In this document: positions 56,798 through 64,000 of the stretch, in pieces
Position numbering within the stretch: the stretch's first letter is position 1
How the letters are laid out: each line of letters begins with the position of its first letter
Assembly (NCBI RefSeq): GCF_001044395.1
Contig: NZ_JANU01000012.1
Span: 1-64,000, forward strand
Direction of reading: 5' to 3'
Length of the DNA: 64,000 nucleotides
Source of the DNA: Caenimonas sp. SL110
GTDB lineage: Bacteria; Pseudomonadota; Gammaproteobacteria; Burkholderiales; Burkholderiaceae_C
Notes under the pieces: generated by a model
Database searches by the model: none
What the model was told of the DNA's origin: nothing
The model's input: the letters and a program-made list of their open reading frames with translations, nothing else
Translations under genes and position numbers: made by a program

Positions 56798-58978
56798 ATG
56801 GCCCTGCCTGCTGCGCCCGCCATTCCACCGCGCAGCTGGCGCGGCAGCGTCGGGTCCGCGATGGAAGGCTCGGCATTCCTCATCCCGGGGAGCATCGGCA
56901 GCGCGGTCCTGATCTTCAGCCATGTGTCGCCCGACATCCTGGGCAGCGCGGTACTGGCCCTGATGCTGGGCCTGCTGCTGATTCACCTGTCGCAGGCGTT
57001 CAGCACCCGCCCCATCCTGTATTCGGCCCGCTTTTTTGAATCGACAACCCTCGCGGCCATGATGGACCAGGTGGTGATTCACCTGCCGGTCTGGGGTGTC
57101 GCCGACACACCGGGCACGCGGCTCGCCTTGCTGTGCCTGATCGGCGGCTGCGCGGGCCTGTGGGTCGGGGCGCTCTACCTGATGCGGGCCGACCGGCTCA
57201 CCCGCTACATTCCTGCACCCGTGTTCGCGGGCTTTTCCAACAGCATCGCGCTGGCCCTGCTGTTCAGCCAGACCGAGATGCTGCTGGACCTGGTGATGGA
57301 ACCTAACGCGATCATGCCGGTGGTCACCATGGTGGCCGTTGTGCTGGCCACCGGCCTGGCACTGCGGCGCTGGCGGCCCCGATGGCCGGCTGCGGCGCTC
57401 GCCCTGAGCACGGGCGTGCTGGTGGGATTGGGGTGGAAATTTCTGGGCACGGCCATGCCGACGGTGGGGGCCGGCGGGACCCTCACCCTCGTGCTGCCCG
57501 TGGCGTTGGCCGACTTTCAGGCGCTGCGCCAATCGGGAGCGCTCTGGTCCATTGCGGTGTCGGTCGCAGGACACTCGGCCATCCTGGGCGCAGTGATCTT
57601 CATCAATACCACGATTGCCGCGCAAGTGATGACGCTGGCAGACGGCCGCAGGCGCGATTCGCGCGCGTCCACTGCGATCGGCACCGCCGCCTTGCAGTTC
57701 GTCATCGGCATGATCGGGTGCGCCCCGCTCTCCGGCGCACCGCAGGCCTCCACCGCCGCCACGCGCTACCAGCCCCTGGGCGCACAGGCCCTCGTCTTGT
57801 GCGGACTGGCTGCGGCCCTGGTGTACCTGAGCGGCGCAACGACCTGGCTTCCCGTCGCTGCCCTGTGCGCCGCGCTGCTGTGCGAAGCCTGGTTCATGGT
57901 CAATCCGCGCTCGCTCACCCTGATGGGCAACTGGATCATGCGCAGGCCGATGGATCCCAACTCGCGCGAGGACCTGGCCCTCATCACGGCAGTGACCGGG
58001 GCCGCTGTCCTGTTCAACATGGTCGCTGCGCTGCTGGTGGGGCTGATGCTGGGCCTGGTCCTGTTCGCGGTGCGCAATGCACGCAAGCCGGTGCGCAACG
58101 TGTGGACCGGCGCGCAGCTGCATTCGAACTGCGCGCGATCGACCGGCGACATGCGTGTGCTGGCCAGGCATGGCGGGGACATCCTGGTCTTCCAGCTGGA
58201 AGGCGACCTCTTTTTCGGGGCGGCGGACCAGCTCGAAACCGAAGTGATTGCGGGGCTCGCACCGGCGACATGCGCCGTGATCGACTGGACGCGCGTGCGC
58301 CATATCGACAGCAGCGTCGCGCACGCCGCGATGCGCATCCATCAGGCCGCGCAGGCCCGGTCCATGCCGCTGTGGCACGCGGGCGCTGACATGCATGGCG
58401 GCAATGTCGCCAGCGTGCTGGAGCGGCAACTGCCCGGCGCGCGCTTTGTCGACGACCTGGACCACGCGCTGGAGCAGGCAGAAAACCATGTGCTCCAGGT
58501 CAATACGCCGCAAGCTTCCGATGCCGAGGCCACTGCGTTCATCCAGGCGGTCAATCTCTTTCGCGGTCTTGACGAGAGGGAGCAATCGTTCCTGATGGAC
58601 ACCATGCAGCACCGCCAATACCAGCCCGGCGAGCGCATCGTGTCGGCGGGCGATCCGGGTGACGAGTTGCTGCTGGTGCTGCACGGCACGGCCAGCGTGA
58701 TGGTGCAGGATGACGAGGGGCGGCATGTGCGACTGGCCGGTGTGCGACGTGGCGCGAGCCTGGGCGAGATCGCCTTCCTGGATCGTTCGCCGCGGTCGGC
58801 TTCGGTGGTTGCGCACGACCATGTCACCGTTGCATTCCTCAGTCGCGACGCATTCGACGCGATGTGGCTCAGCAGGCCCGAGCTGGTTCGCAAGCTGCTG
58901 GCGAACATTGCTGTGGACTTGGCGGCGCGCCTGCGATACACCAATCGGCTGGCGATAGCGCGTCAGGGCCAGCGTTGA
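56798..58978 (+). CDS. SulP-type transporter fused to STAS and cyclic-nucleotide-binding domains
   Basis: A 726-residue protein. Residues about 15-430 form the SulP membrane part (starting GSVGSAMEGSAFLIPGSIGSA), then a STAS domain (about 455-565, DILVFQLEGDLFFGAADQ), and a cNMP-binding domain (about 590-715) with RGASLGEIAFLDRSPRSASV as the phosphate cassette. The fusion suggests that a cyclic nucleotide or similar ligand controls anion transport. The ATG at 56798 was used; upstream frame runs into amiC. Confidence 0.86.
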   Translation: MALPAAPAIPPRSWRGSVGSAMEGSAFLIPGSIGSAVLIFSHVSPDILGSAVLALMLGLLLIHLSQAFSTRPILYSARFFESTTLAAMMDQVVIHLPVWGVADTPGTRLALLCLIGGCAGLWVGALYLMRADRLTRYIPAPVFAGFSNSIALALLFSQTEMLLDLVMEPNAIMPVVTMVAVVLATGLALRRWRPRWPAAALALSTGVLVGLGWKFLGTAMPTVGAGGTLTLVLPVALADFQALRQSGALWSIAVSVAGHSAILGAVIFINTTIAAQVMTLADGRRRDSRASTAIGTAALQFVIGMIGCAPLSGAPQASTAATRYQPLGAQALVLCGLAAALVYLSGATTWLPVAALCAALLCEAWFMVNPRSLTLMGNWIMRRPMDPNSREDLALITAVTGAAVLFNMVAALLVGLMLGLVLFAVRNARKPVRNVWTGAQLHSNCARSTGDMRVLARHGGDILVFQLEGDLFFGAADQLETEVIAGLAPATCAVIDWTRVRHIDSSVAHAAMRIHQAAQARSMPLWHAGADMHGGNVASVLERQLPGARFVDDLDHALEQAENHVLQVNTPQASDAEATAFIQAVNLFRGLDEREQSFLMDTMQHRQYQPGERIVSAGDPGDELLLVLHGTASVMVQDDEGRHVRLAGVRRGASLGEIAFLDRSPRSASVVAHDHVTVAFLSRDAFDAMWLSRPELVRKLLANIAVDLAARLRYTNRLAIARQGQR

Positions 58979-59150
58979 ATCGGGCCTTTTGTCCTCCATT
59001 ACCGCCCTGCGCTCGCGCGTCGTGCCGACCCATCAGCGCAGGCTTCTCCTACAGCCGCGGCACGCTTCGATACCTACAGTGAGTTCACAGGTTAACCAAG
59101 GCGTCGCCATCCGGCAGACGCGCCTGCAGTCCAACACTAGAGGTATCAAA

Positions 59151-59357
59151 ATGAACACCAAGATGATTGCTGCGGCCGCTCTCGCCGCTTCCCTGATCGG
59201 CCTGACTGGCTGCGCTTCGATGGATCGCAACACGGCCGGTACGGTCGGCGGTGCGGTGGTTGGCGGTGTGGTCGGCGACGCGCTGATCGGCGGCCCGGTC
59301 GGCGTGATCGGCGGCGCTGCTGCCGGTGCCTACATCGGCAACAAGGCCACCAAGTAA
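59151..59357 (+). CDS. small glycine-zipper lipoprotein
   Basis: A 68-residue lipoprotein. The signal ends in lipobox LTGC with Cys21; the rest is a glycine zipper (GTVGGAVVGGVVGDALIGG and GVIGGAAAGAYIG). The ATG at 59151 has AGAGG about nine bases upstream. Envelope-associated; unknown role. It is similar in design to the 24512 protein but shorter. Confidence 0.85.
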   Translation: MNTKMIAAAALAASLIGLTGCASMDRNTAGTVGGAVVGGVVGDALIGGPVGVIGGAAAGAYIGNKATK

Positions 59358-59364
59358 GCCTGAA

Positions 59365-59403
59365 GCTGTCATTGCGGGCTCGACCCGCAATCCATGTCTT
59401 CAA
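59365..59403. repeat. palindromic repeat after the glycine-zipper lipoprotein
   Basis: CTGTCATTGCGGGCTCGACC, then CGCAATCCATGTCTT; arms ATTGCGGG and CCCGCAAT pair. It is a copy of the family at 48930. Confidence 0.82.
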
Positions 59404-59427
59404 CGGCTGTCGCCGCTGACGCGGCGA

Positions 59428-59907
59428 TCAGACCGGGTAGATCAGCGAGTTGAGCACCATCTCGCTGTCATACACGCAACGCCGGCTGGATAGTTTCAAT
59501 CCAGCCGGCGTTTGCACGAACTCATCGATATAGCGGCCCACGTTGTAAACCTCGGATGCGTCACCGGGACGCGTACGGAACACCGCGTAGTTGGCTTGCG
59601 CGCTCACCACGCCTTCAGCCTGCGCCACCACACGAGCCGGGCCAACCACATGCCGGGTGTAATACGGCGCGTGGTAGATCGTTTGCGTGATGCCATACAC
59701 GCGATCCTTCATCATCCCCTTGCTTTCCAGCGCAATGAGCGACAGCGGCAAGTTGCGATCGAAGTTCTCGCGCGCCTGCACGAAGTAACGGCCATCGTCT
59801 GCAAAGAACTCAGGCCAGTCGTCAAAACGCTTTTCATCCAGCGCGGCAGCGTAGTCGGCGTTGAAGCGATCGATTTCCACCGCGAGCATCAGGACCGCAG
59901 TGGTCAT
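59428..59907 (-). CDS. aromatic-ring-hydroxylating dioxygenase small subunit
   Basis: A 159-residue NTF2-fold beta subunit. Segments such as VEIDRFNADYAAALDEKRF, QARENFDRNLPLSLIALESKG and CVYDSEMVLNSLIYPV are like those of salicylate 5-hydroxylase or anthranilate-type small subunits. Starts in ATGA overlap with the large subunit gene. Not part of the tph operon. Confidence 0.87.
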   Translation of the reverse strand: MTTAVLMLAVEIDRFNADYAAALDEKRFDDWPEFFADDGRYFVQARENFDRNLPLSLIALESKGMMKDRVYGITQTIYHAPYYTRHVVGPARVVAQAEGVVSAQANYAVFRTRPGDASEVYNVGRYIDEFVQTPAGLKLSSRRCVYDSEMVLNSLIYPV

Positions 59908-61229
59908 AGCGACATCACCTTGCGCCAGTACGCGTACATGCTGCGAATCAGCGTCTCGGTCACCATATGCTCTGTGCCTCCGGTGCCGGTGCCACCCAGT
60001 TCGCACAAGGTGCTGCCGTCTTCGCCCCATTGATCAAAGCCCTGCTGGCTCAGCTCGATCACCTCGCCATCATCCGCACTCACAAAACCAGCAGGCCCGA
60101 ACAGGTTGGCCTGGCGCAAGCGCCGCTGCGTCATCTCGGGCGAGTCGTGCGCAAACCCAAAATGCGTCCACACAAAATCGAACTCACCTTCGCCGCGCGG
60201 AACGATGTGCCGGGTGGACAGCGAGTTCACCTGCTGCTGGATGATGAGGCCGGGAAACAGCGTGATCATCGTTACCGTGGGCGTGATCTCTGCGCCGGGG
60301 TTGGAAGGATCAGCAATCTTCCACCACGGCTCGCCCACCACGTCGAGCAGGCGATCGTCATTGAGCGTCATGTTGGCCTTGAACGAGGTCACGCCCTCGG
60401 TCACTGCCGCGTTCTGCCCACCCTCGTTGCGGCGCGAAATCATCACCGCGTGACGCCCCTGGTCGTCCATCACCATGCGGCTTTTCTGGTCCGCACGCCA
60501 CAGGCCGAAGGTGACGAACCAGGTGTGCAGCAGACCCGGGTGGTAGGGGTCCTTGATGTTTTCCATCATCAGCTTCCAGTTGCCCGGAATGCGTTGGCGG
60601 TTGTAGCCCAGCAGCGTCAGCTCGCGTCCCTTGAAGATCCGATCCAGCCACGGCATGACGTTGGGGCCGAGGTAATCCTGCAAAGGCTCCACCGTGTCGC
60701 TGAACGTCGCGAACACCAGGCCATGCAGCACGGCCACACGCAGCTTGGTCAGGCCGTGCTGCTTCAGGTCGAAGTCCGCAGGCATGCCGCCGTTGACACA
60801 TTCAGCCCCGGCTTCGTCAAGCGCCTTCACACCCTCCTTGAAGGGCAGCCCCGCGAGGTCGCCGTTGAGCTTGTAGGTCCACTGGTGATAGGGGCACACG
60901 AAGCTGCGCGCATTGCCCTGCGGCTGCTGGCAGAAGCGCACACCACGGTGCGCGCAGCGGTTTTCGACCACGCGGATGCCGGTGTCCACGCCGCGATCTT
61001 TCGGCGCAACGCGATCGCGCACCATGATGACCTGACGCTCGCCAACAAAGGTGAGCTTGAAGTCGCCCGTGTTGGGAATTTCGACTTCGAGGCCGACGTA
61101 GTTCCAGTGCGCGCCGTAGAAGATTTTCTGCAACTCCTGCTGGTAGAGCTGCGCATCGGTGTAGGCCCAGAAGGGCACGCGGCTGGAACCCGGCTGGCTC
61201 CAGCGTGAAAGAGTGACAGGCGCGTTCAT
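59904..61229 (-). CDS. aromatic-ring-hydroxylating dioxygenase large subunit
   Basis: A 441-residue Rieske oxygenase alpha subunit. Rieske ligands Cys92, His94, Cys112, His115; mononuclear iron site Asp227-x2-His230-x4-His235 (DPYHPGLLH). The nearest style is the salicylate/anthranilate group. There is no reductase gene nearby, so electrons must come from elsewhere. It follows an MDR gene by 4 bases. Substrate unknown; an aromatic acid is likely. Confidence 0.87.
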   Translation of the reverse strand: MNAPVTLSRWSQPGSSRVPFWAYTDAQLYQQELQKIFYGAHWNYVGLEVEIPNTGDFKLTFVGERQVIMVRDRVAPKDRGVDTGIRVVENRCAHRGVRFCQQPQGNARSFVCPYHQWTYKLNGDLAGLPFKEGVKALDEAGAECVNGGMPADFDLKQHGLTKLRVAVLHGLVFATFSDTVEPLQDYLGPNVMPWLDRIFKGRELTLLGYNRQRIPGNWKLMMENIKDPYHPGLLHTWFVTFGLWRADQKSRMVMDDQGRHAVMISRRNEGGQNAAVTEGVTSFKANMTLNDDRLLDVVGEPWWKIADPSNPGAEITPTVTMITLFPGLIIQQQVNSLSTRHIVPRGEGEFDFVWTHFGFAHDSPEMTQRRLRQANLFGPAGFVSADDGEVIELSQQGFDQWGEDGSTLCELGGTGTGGTEHMVTETLIRSMYAYWRKVMSL

Positions 61230-61233
61230 GGTG

Positions 61234-62223
61234 CTAGGCCGCCGACGCGTCGATCTCGATCACGGTGCGGCCCTTGATGCGGCCCGAAGCCACGGCATCG
61301 ATCATCGCGGGCAGCTCGTTAAAGGGCTTGACTTGCGCAATGCGCGCAAGGTGCCGCGGTCGCAGGTCGGTGCCAAGACGCTTCCACAGATGGTCACGCA
61401 AGGCTTCATCGTTGTCAGAGTTGACGCCCACCAGACGCACTCCGCGCAGGATGAACGGCATCACCGTGGTGGTGAACTCGACACCCAGCGCATTGCCCAG
61501 GCTGGCGATCACGCCGTCGCGCTGCATGGTGCGGGTCAGCGCCGCCAGCGCTTCGCCACCCAGCGAATCGACTGCGCCTTGCCAGAGCGCTTTCTCCAGC
61601 GGGCGGGTGCCGGCATTGAGTCCATTGGCGTCAACCACTTCGGCGGCGCCCAGACCCATCAAATAGTCGCGCTCATTCATCTTGCGGGTGGCCGCGACCA
61701 CCTGAAAGCCACGCTGCGACAGCATGTCGATCGCGACGCTGGCCACGCCTCCCGATGCGCCGTTGACCAGCACTTTTCCGTTGGCGGGTTTCAGGCCGTT
61801 CAGCTCCATCAGTTCCACCGCCAATGCTGCTGTGTAGCCCGCAACACCGATGGTGATGGCTTCGAGTGTGCTCATGCCATCGGGCACGCGGTTGACCCAG
61901 GCAGCCGGCGCTCGCAGGCGCGTTGCATAGCCGCCGTGGTGCGAGACGCCAAAGCCGTGGCTGTGCACGATGACCTTGTCGCCTGCCTTGAATCGCGGTG
62001 AGGTCGAGCTTTCGACCGTGCCCGACGCGTCGATGCCACCCACGCATGGAAACCGCCGGATGATCGGCGCCTTGCCGGTGGCTGCCAGCGCATCCTTGAA
62101 GTTGATGCTGGCGTAGGCGGTCCTGACGACGACATCGCCGGCGTCGAGCGCTGCGTCGTCCATCTCTTCGAACCCGGCGCCGATGGCACCGTCTTTTTGC
62201 GAAACAACGTATGCACGAATCAT
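61234..62223 (-). CDS. MDR-type reductase (YhdH/AcuI family)
   Basis: A 329-residue medium-chain dehydrogenase/reductase without zinc. Signatures: INFKDALAATGKAPIIRRFP, GYTAALAVELME and the Rossmann VLVNGASGGVASVA. AcuI-like enzymes reduce acrylyl-CoA. As the first gene before a Rieske pair, it might act on a product of ring breakdown, but this is unproven. Confidence 0.87.
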   Translation of the reverse strand: MIRAYVVSQKDGAIGAGFEEMDDAALDAGDVVVRTAYASINFKDALAATGKAPIIRRFPCVGGIDASGTVESSTSPRFKAGDKVIVHSHGFGVSHHGGYATRLRAPAAWVNRVPDGMSTLEAITIGVAGYTAALAVELMELNGLKPANGKVLVNGASGGVASVAIDMLSQRGFQVVAATRKMNERDYLMGLGAAEVVDANGLNAGTRPLEKALWQGAVDSLGGEALAALTRTMQRDGVIASLGNALGVEFTTTVMPFILRGVRLVGVNSDNDEALRDHLWKRLGTDLRPRHLARIAQVKPFNELPAMIDAVASGRIKGRTVIEIDASAA

Positions 62224-62260
62224 GTGGATTGCCCCGTCTGCAAAATTGTTGGACTCAAGC

Positions 62261-62914
62261 CTAGAGCGCGCCTGCAGCCGCCTTGCGCCTGCCCTTCCAG
62301 GCGCCGAACAGCACCAGCACGCCCGGCAGCAGGATCATGGCCCAGATGATCTTGTCCAGATTGGCCTTGACCCACGGCACGCTGCCGAAAAAGTAACCCG
62401 CCGTGATGATGCCGCCCACCCAGAGCGCACCACCGGTCACGTCATAGAAAGTGAACTTGCTGCGCGTCATCTGCGCCACGCCTGCCACGAACGGCGCAAA
62501 GGTCCGCAGGAAAGGCATGAAGCGCGCAGCCACGATGGTGATGCCGCCGTACTTTTCATAGAAATCGTGCGCCTGGTTGAAGGCCCGCTTGTTGAAAAAG
62601 CGCGAGTCCTCCCACTGGAACACCTTGGGCCCGAAGTAGCGGCCTATCGTGTAGTTGCTCTGGTTGCCCAGCACGGCCGCAACAAACAGCAGGCCCACCG
62701 TCAGGGGATAGCTCATGAGCCCCACACCGCACATGGCGCCCACCACAAAGAGCAGCGAGTCGCCCGGCAGGAACGGCATGACCACCACGCCCGTCTCGAC
62801 AAAGATGATCGCGAACAGCAGGGCGTAAACCCAGGGGCCGTAAGCGACAACAAAAGCTTCCAGGTGCTTGTCGACATGCAGGATGAAGTCGATCAGGTAG
62901 GCAATGATTTCCAT
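62261..62914 (-). CDS. DedA-family membrane protein
   Basis: A 217-residue membrane protein. The typical DedA motifs are FVETGVVVMPFLPGDSLLFV and YEKYGGITIVAARFMPFLRTFAPFVAG, followed by helices and a basic C-terminus (WKGRRKAAAGAL). DedA proteins act in membrane phospholipid recycling (undecaprenyl phosphate flipping has been shown for some). It is the first gene of the minus-strand set and diverges from mutL. Confidence 0.9.
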   Translation of the reverse strand: MEIIAYLIDFILHVDKHLEAFVVAYGPWVYALLFAIIFVETGVVVMPFLPGDSLLFVVGAMCGVGLMSYPLTVGLLFVAAVLGNQSNYTIGRYFGPKVFQWEDSRFFNKRAFNQAHDFYEKYGGITIVAARFMPFLRTFAPFVAGVAQMTRSKFTFYDVTGGALWVGGIITAGYFFGSVPWVKANLDKIIWAMILLPGVLVLFGAWKGRRKAAAGAL

Positions 62915-62949
62915 GCGGGCGATTATCCGGCAGGCGGGGTGCTCATCCC

Positions 62950-62955
62950 TACAAT
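62950..62955 (+). promoter_or_regulatory. candidate -10 of mutL
   Basis: TACAAT, eight bases before the proposed mutL GTG. No clear -35. Confidence 0.3.
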
Positions 62956-62962
62956 CAACCTC

Positions 62963-64000
62963 GTGAACGCCGTGCTTTCCCCCCTCCCCCATCGCCCCAT
63001 CCGGGACCTGCCTGATGAGCTGGTCAGCCAGATCGCCGCAGGCGAAGTCGTCGAGCGGCCTGCCTCTGTCGTGCGGGAACTCGTGGACAACGCGCTCGAT
63101 GCCGGTGCGACCCAGGTCACCGTGCGATTGCTGGCGGGTGGCGTTCGCTTGATCTCGGTCGAAGACGACGGCAGCGGCATCGCTCGCGAAGAGATGCCGC
63201 TGGCCTTGCGCCGCCATGCCACCAGCAAGATCACGTCGCTGGCCGACCTGGAATCGGTGGGCACCATGGGTTTTCGTGGCGAGGCGCTCGCTGCGATCGG
63301 CTCGGTTTCGGAGATGGGGCTGCTGTCGCGCACACAGTCTCAGGCCAACGCATTTCACCTGGACGCCCGCACCGGTGAGCTGCGTCCTGCGGCGCGGGCG
63401 ATCGGCACGACGGTGGAGGTCAAGGAGCTGTTTTTCGCCACGCCTGCGCGCCGCAAGTTCCTCAAGACCGACGCGACCGAGCTGGCCCATTGCATCGAAG
63501 CTGTGCGCCGCCATGCGCTCGCGCGGCCGGATGTGGGCTTTGCGATCTGGCACGAGGGACGGCTCGTCGAACAGTGGCGAGTCGCCACACGAGAGCAGCG
63601 CCTGGCCGATGTGCTGGGCGAAGAGTTGCTGGAGCAAAGCGTCGCCATCGACCACACGGCCGGGCCGATTCGCGTGACGGGTCGTGCGGGGGTTCCCGAT
63701 GCGGCGCGTTCGCGTGCGGACCAGCAGTTCGCCTACGTCAACGGCCGCTACGTGCGCGACAAGGTCATCACCCATGCGGCCCGCAGTGCGTACGAAGATG
63801 TGCTGCACGGCCATCGCCAGCCGGTGTATGCGATCTACATCGACATCGACCCGACGCGCGTCGATGTGAATGTGCATCCGACCAAGATCGAGGTGCGCTT
63901 CAGGGACAGCCGCGAGGTGCATCAGGCGGTGCGTCATGCGGTGGAGAACGCGCTGGCTGCGCCACGGGCTGGGGTGATGGCGGCGGGGTTGTTGCCGGCT
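62963..64000 (+). CDS. mutL: DNA mismatch repair protein MutL, N-terminal part (cut by window edge)
   Basis: The frame is open to the right edge, so 346 residues are visible of a usual 600 or so. The GHKL ATPase motifs are ASVVRELVDNALDAGA, SVEDDGSGI and GTMGFRGEALAAI; the second domain has YVNGRYVRDKVI and DVNVHPTKIEVRF. MutL links MutS to strand removal. I chose GTG at 62963; a GTG at 62972 is an alternative. It diverges from dedA. Confidence 0.93.
   Translation, partial: MNAVLSPLPHRPIRDLPDELVSQIAAGEVVERPASVVRELVDNALDAGATQVTVRLLAGGVRLISVEDDGSGIAREEMPLALRRHATSKITSLADLESVGTMGFRGEALAAIGSVSEMGLLSRTQSQANAFHLDARTGELRPAARAIGTTVEVKELFFATPARRKFLKTDATELAHCIEAVRRHALARPDVGFAIWHEGRLVEQWRVATREQRLADVLGEELLEQSVAIDHTAGPIRVTGRAGVPDAARSRADQQFAYVNGRYVRDKVITHAARSAYEDVLHGHRQPVYAIYIDIDPTRVDVNVHPTKIEVRFRDSREVHQAVRHAVENALAAPRAGVMAAGLLPA

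Overview
The window is a GC-rich chromosomal stretch with dense coding, short gaps, frequent ATGA/GTGA stop-start overlaps and many GTG starts. The gene content (bamC beside dapA, parC/parE, pyrG-kdsA-eno-ftsB, coaBC-dut, several Bug/TTT-type solute receptors, amiC with a Tat signal) points to a betaproteobacterium of the order Burkholderiales, probably Comamonadaceae or a close relative. This is inferred from gene order and protein style, not from a marker search. I see no rRNA, tRNA, CRISPR, phage or insertion-sequence transposase gene.

Layout. 1-7.4 kb: an uncharacterised amide-ligase/peptidase group (DUF2126 protein cut by the left edge, a fused ATP-grasp/alpha-E protein, a transglutaminase) with a small lipoprotein on the opposite strand, then a RidA-family protein and a Tat-type unknown. 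7.4-16 kb (minus strand): acyl-CoA ligase, parC, a degenerate GGDEF membrane protein, a lytic transglycosylase, a GNAT enzyme and parE. 16-22 kb (plus strand): MFS transporter, a 43-residue membrane protein, SDR, methyltransferase, dapA, bamC and a metallo-beta-lactamase-fold hydrolase, closed by a strong bidirectional terminator. 22-32.4 kb: housekeeping genes (L16-type oxygenase, SlyD-like FKBP, dut, coaBC, pyrG, kdsA, eno, ftsB) and an NAD-precursor pair (pnuC plus a NadR-like kinase). 32.4-36.8 kb: an accessory islet with small unknowns, a brnTA toxin-antitoxin pair and a helical-repeat unknown.

36.8-39.2 kb: hslO, a gamma carbonic anhydrase and a ferritin-like protein. 39.2-44.8 kb is the most distinctive block: a five-gene operon with a divergent IclR regulator whose order, sizes and key residues match the terephthalate (tph) catabolic operon of Comamonas (receptor tphC, oxygenase tphA2/A3, diol dehydrogenase tphB, reductase tphA1, regulator tphR). 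The expected route is terephthalate uptake, cis-dihydroxylation, and oxidation/decarboxylation to protocatechuate; the later protocatechuate genes and the membrane partners of TphC are not in the window. Next to it (44.8-48.9 kb) is a second accessory catabolic group: an acyl-CoA ligase and a thiamine-diphosphate lyase-like enzyme diverging from a perfect 20-bp palindrome, with a GntR regulator. Then come a circularly permuted D-amino-acid-oxidase-like flavoprotein, xerD, another TTT receptor and an AEC transporter.

53.3-64 kb: a repeat-rich gap with a 236-bp element bounded by 27-bp perfect inverted repeats, then queG/tsaE (overlapping head to head), amiC, a SulP-STAS-cNMP fusion, a second Rieske dioxygenase pair with an MDR reductase, a DedA protein, and mutL running off the right edge. 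Two families of short palindromic repeats are scattered through the window. Copies of one family lie inside three coding sequences, and a copy of the other supplies the C-terminus of a fourth.
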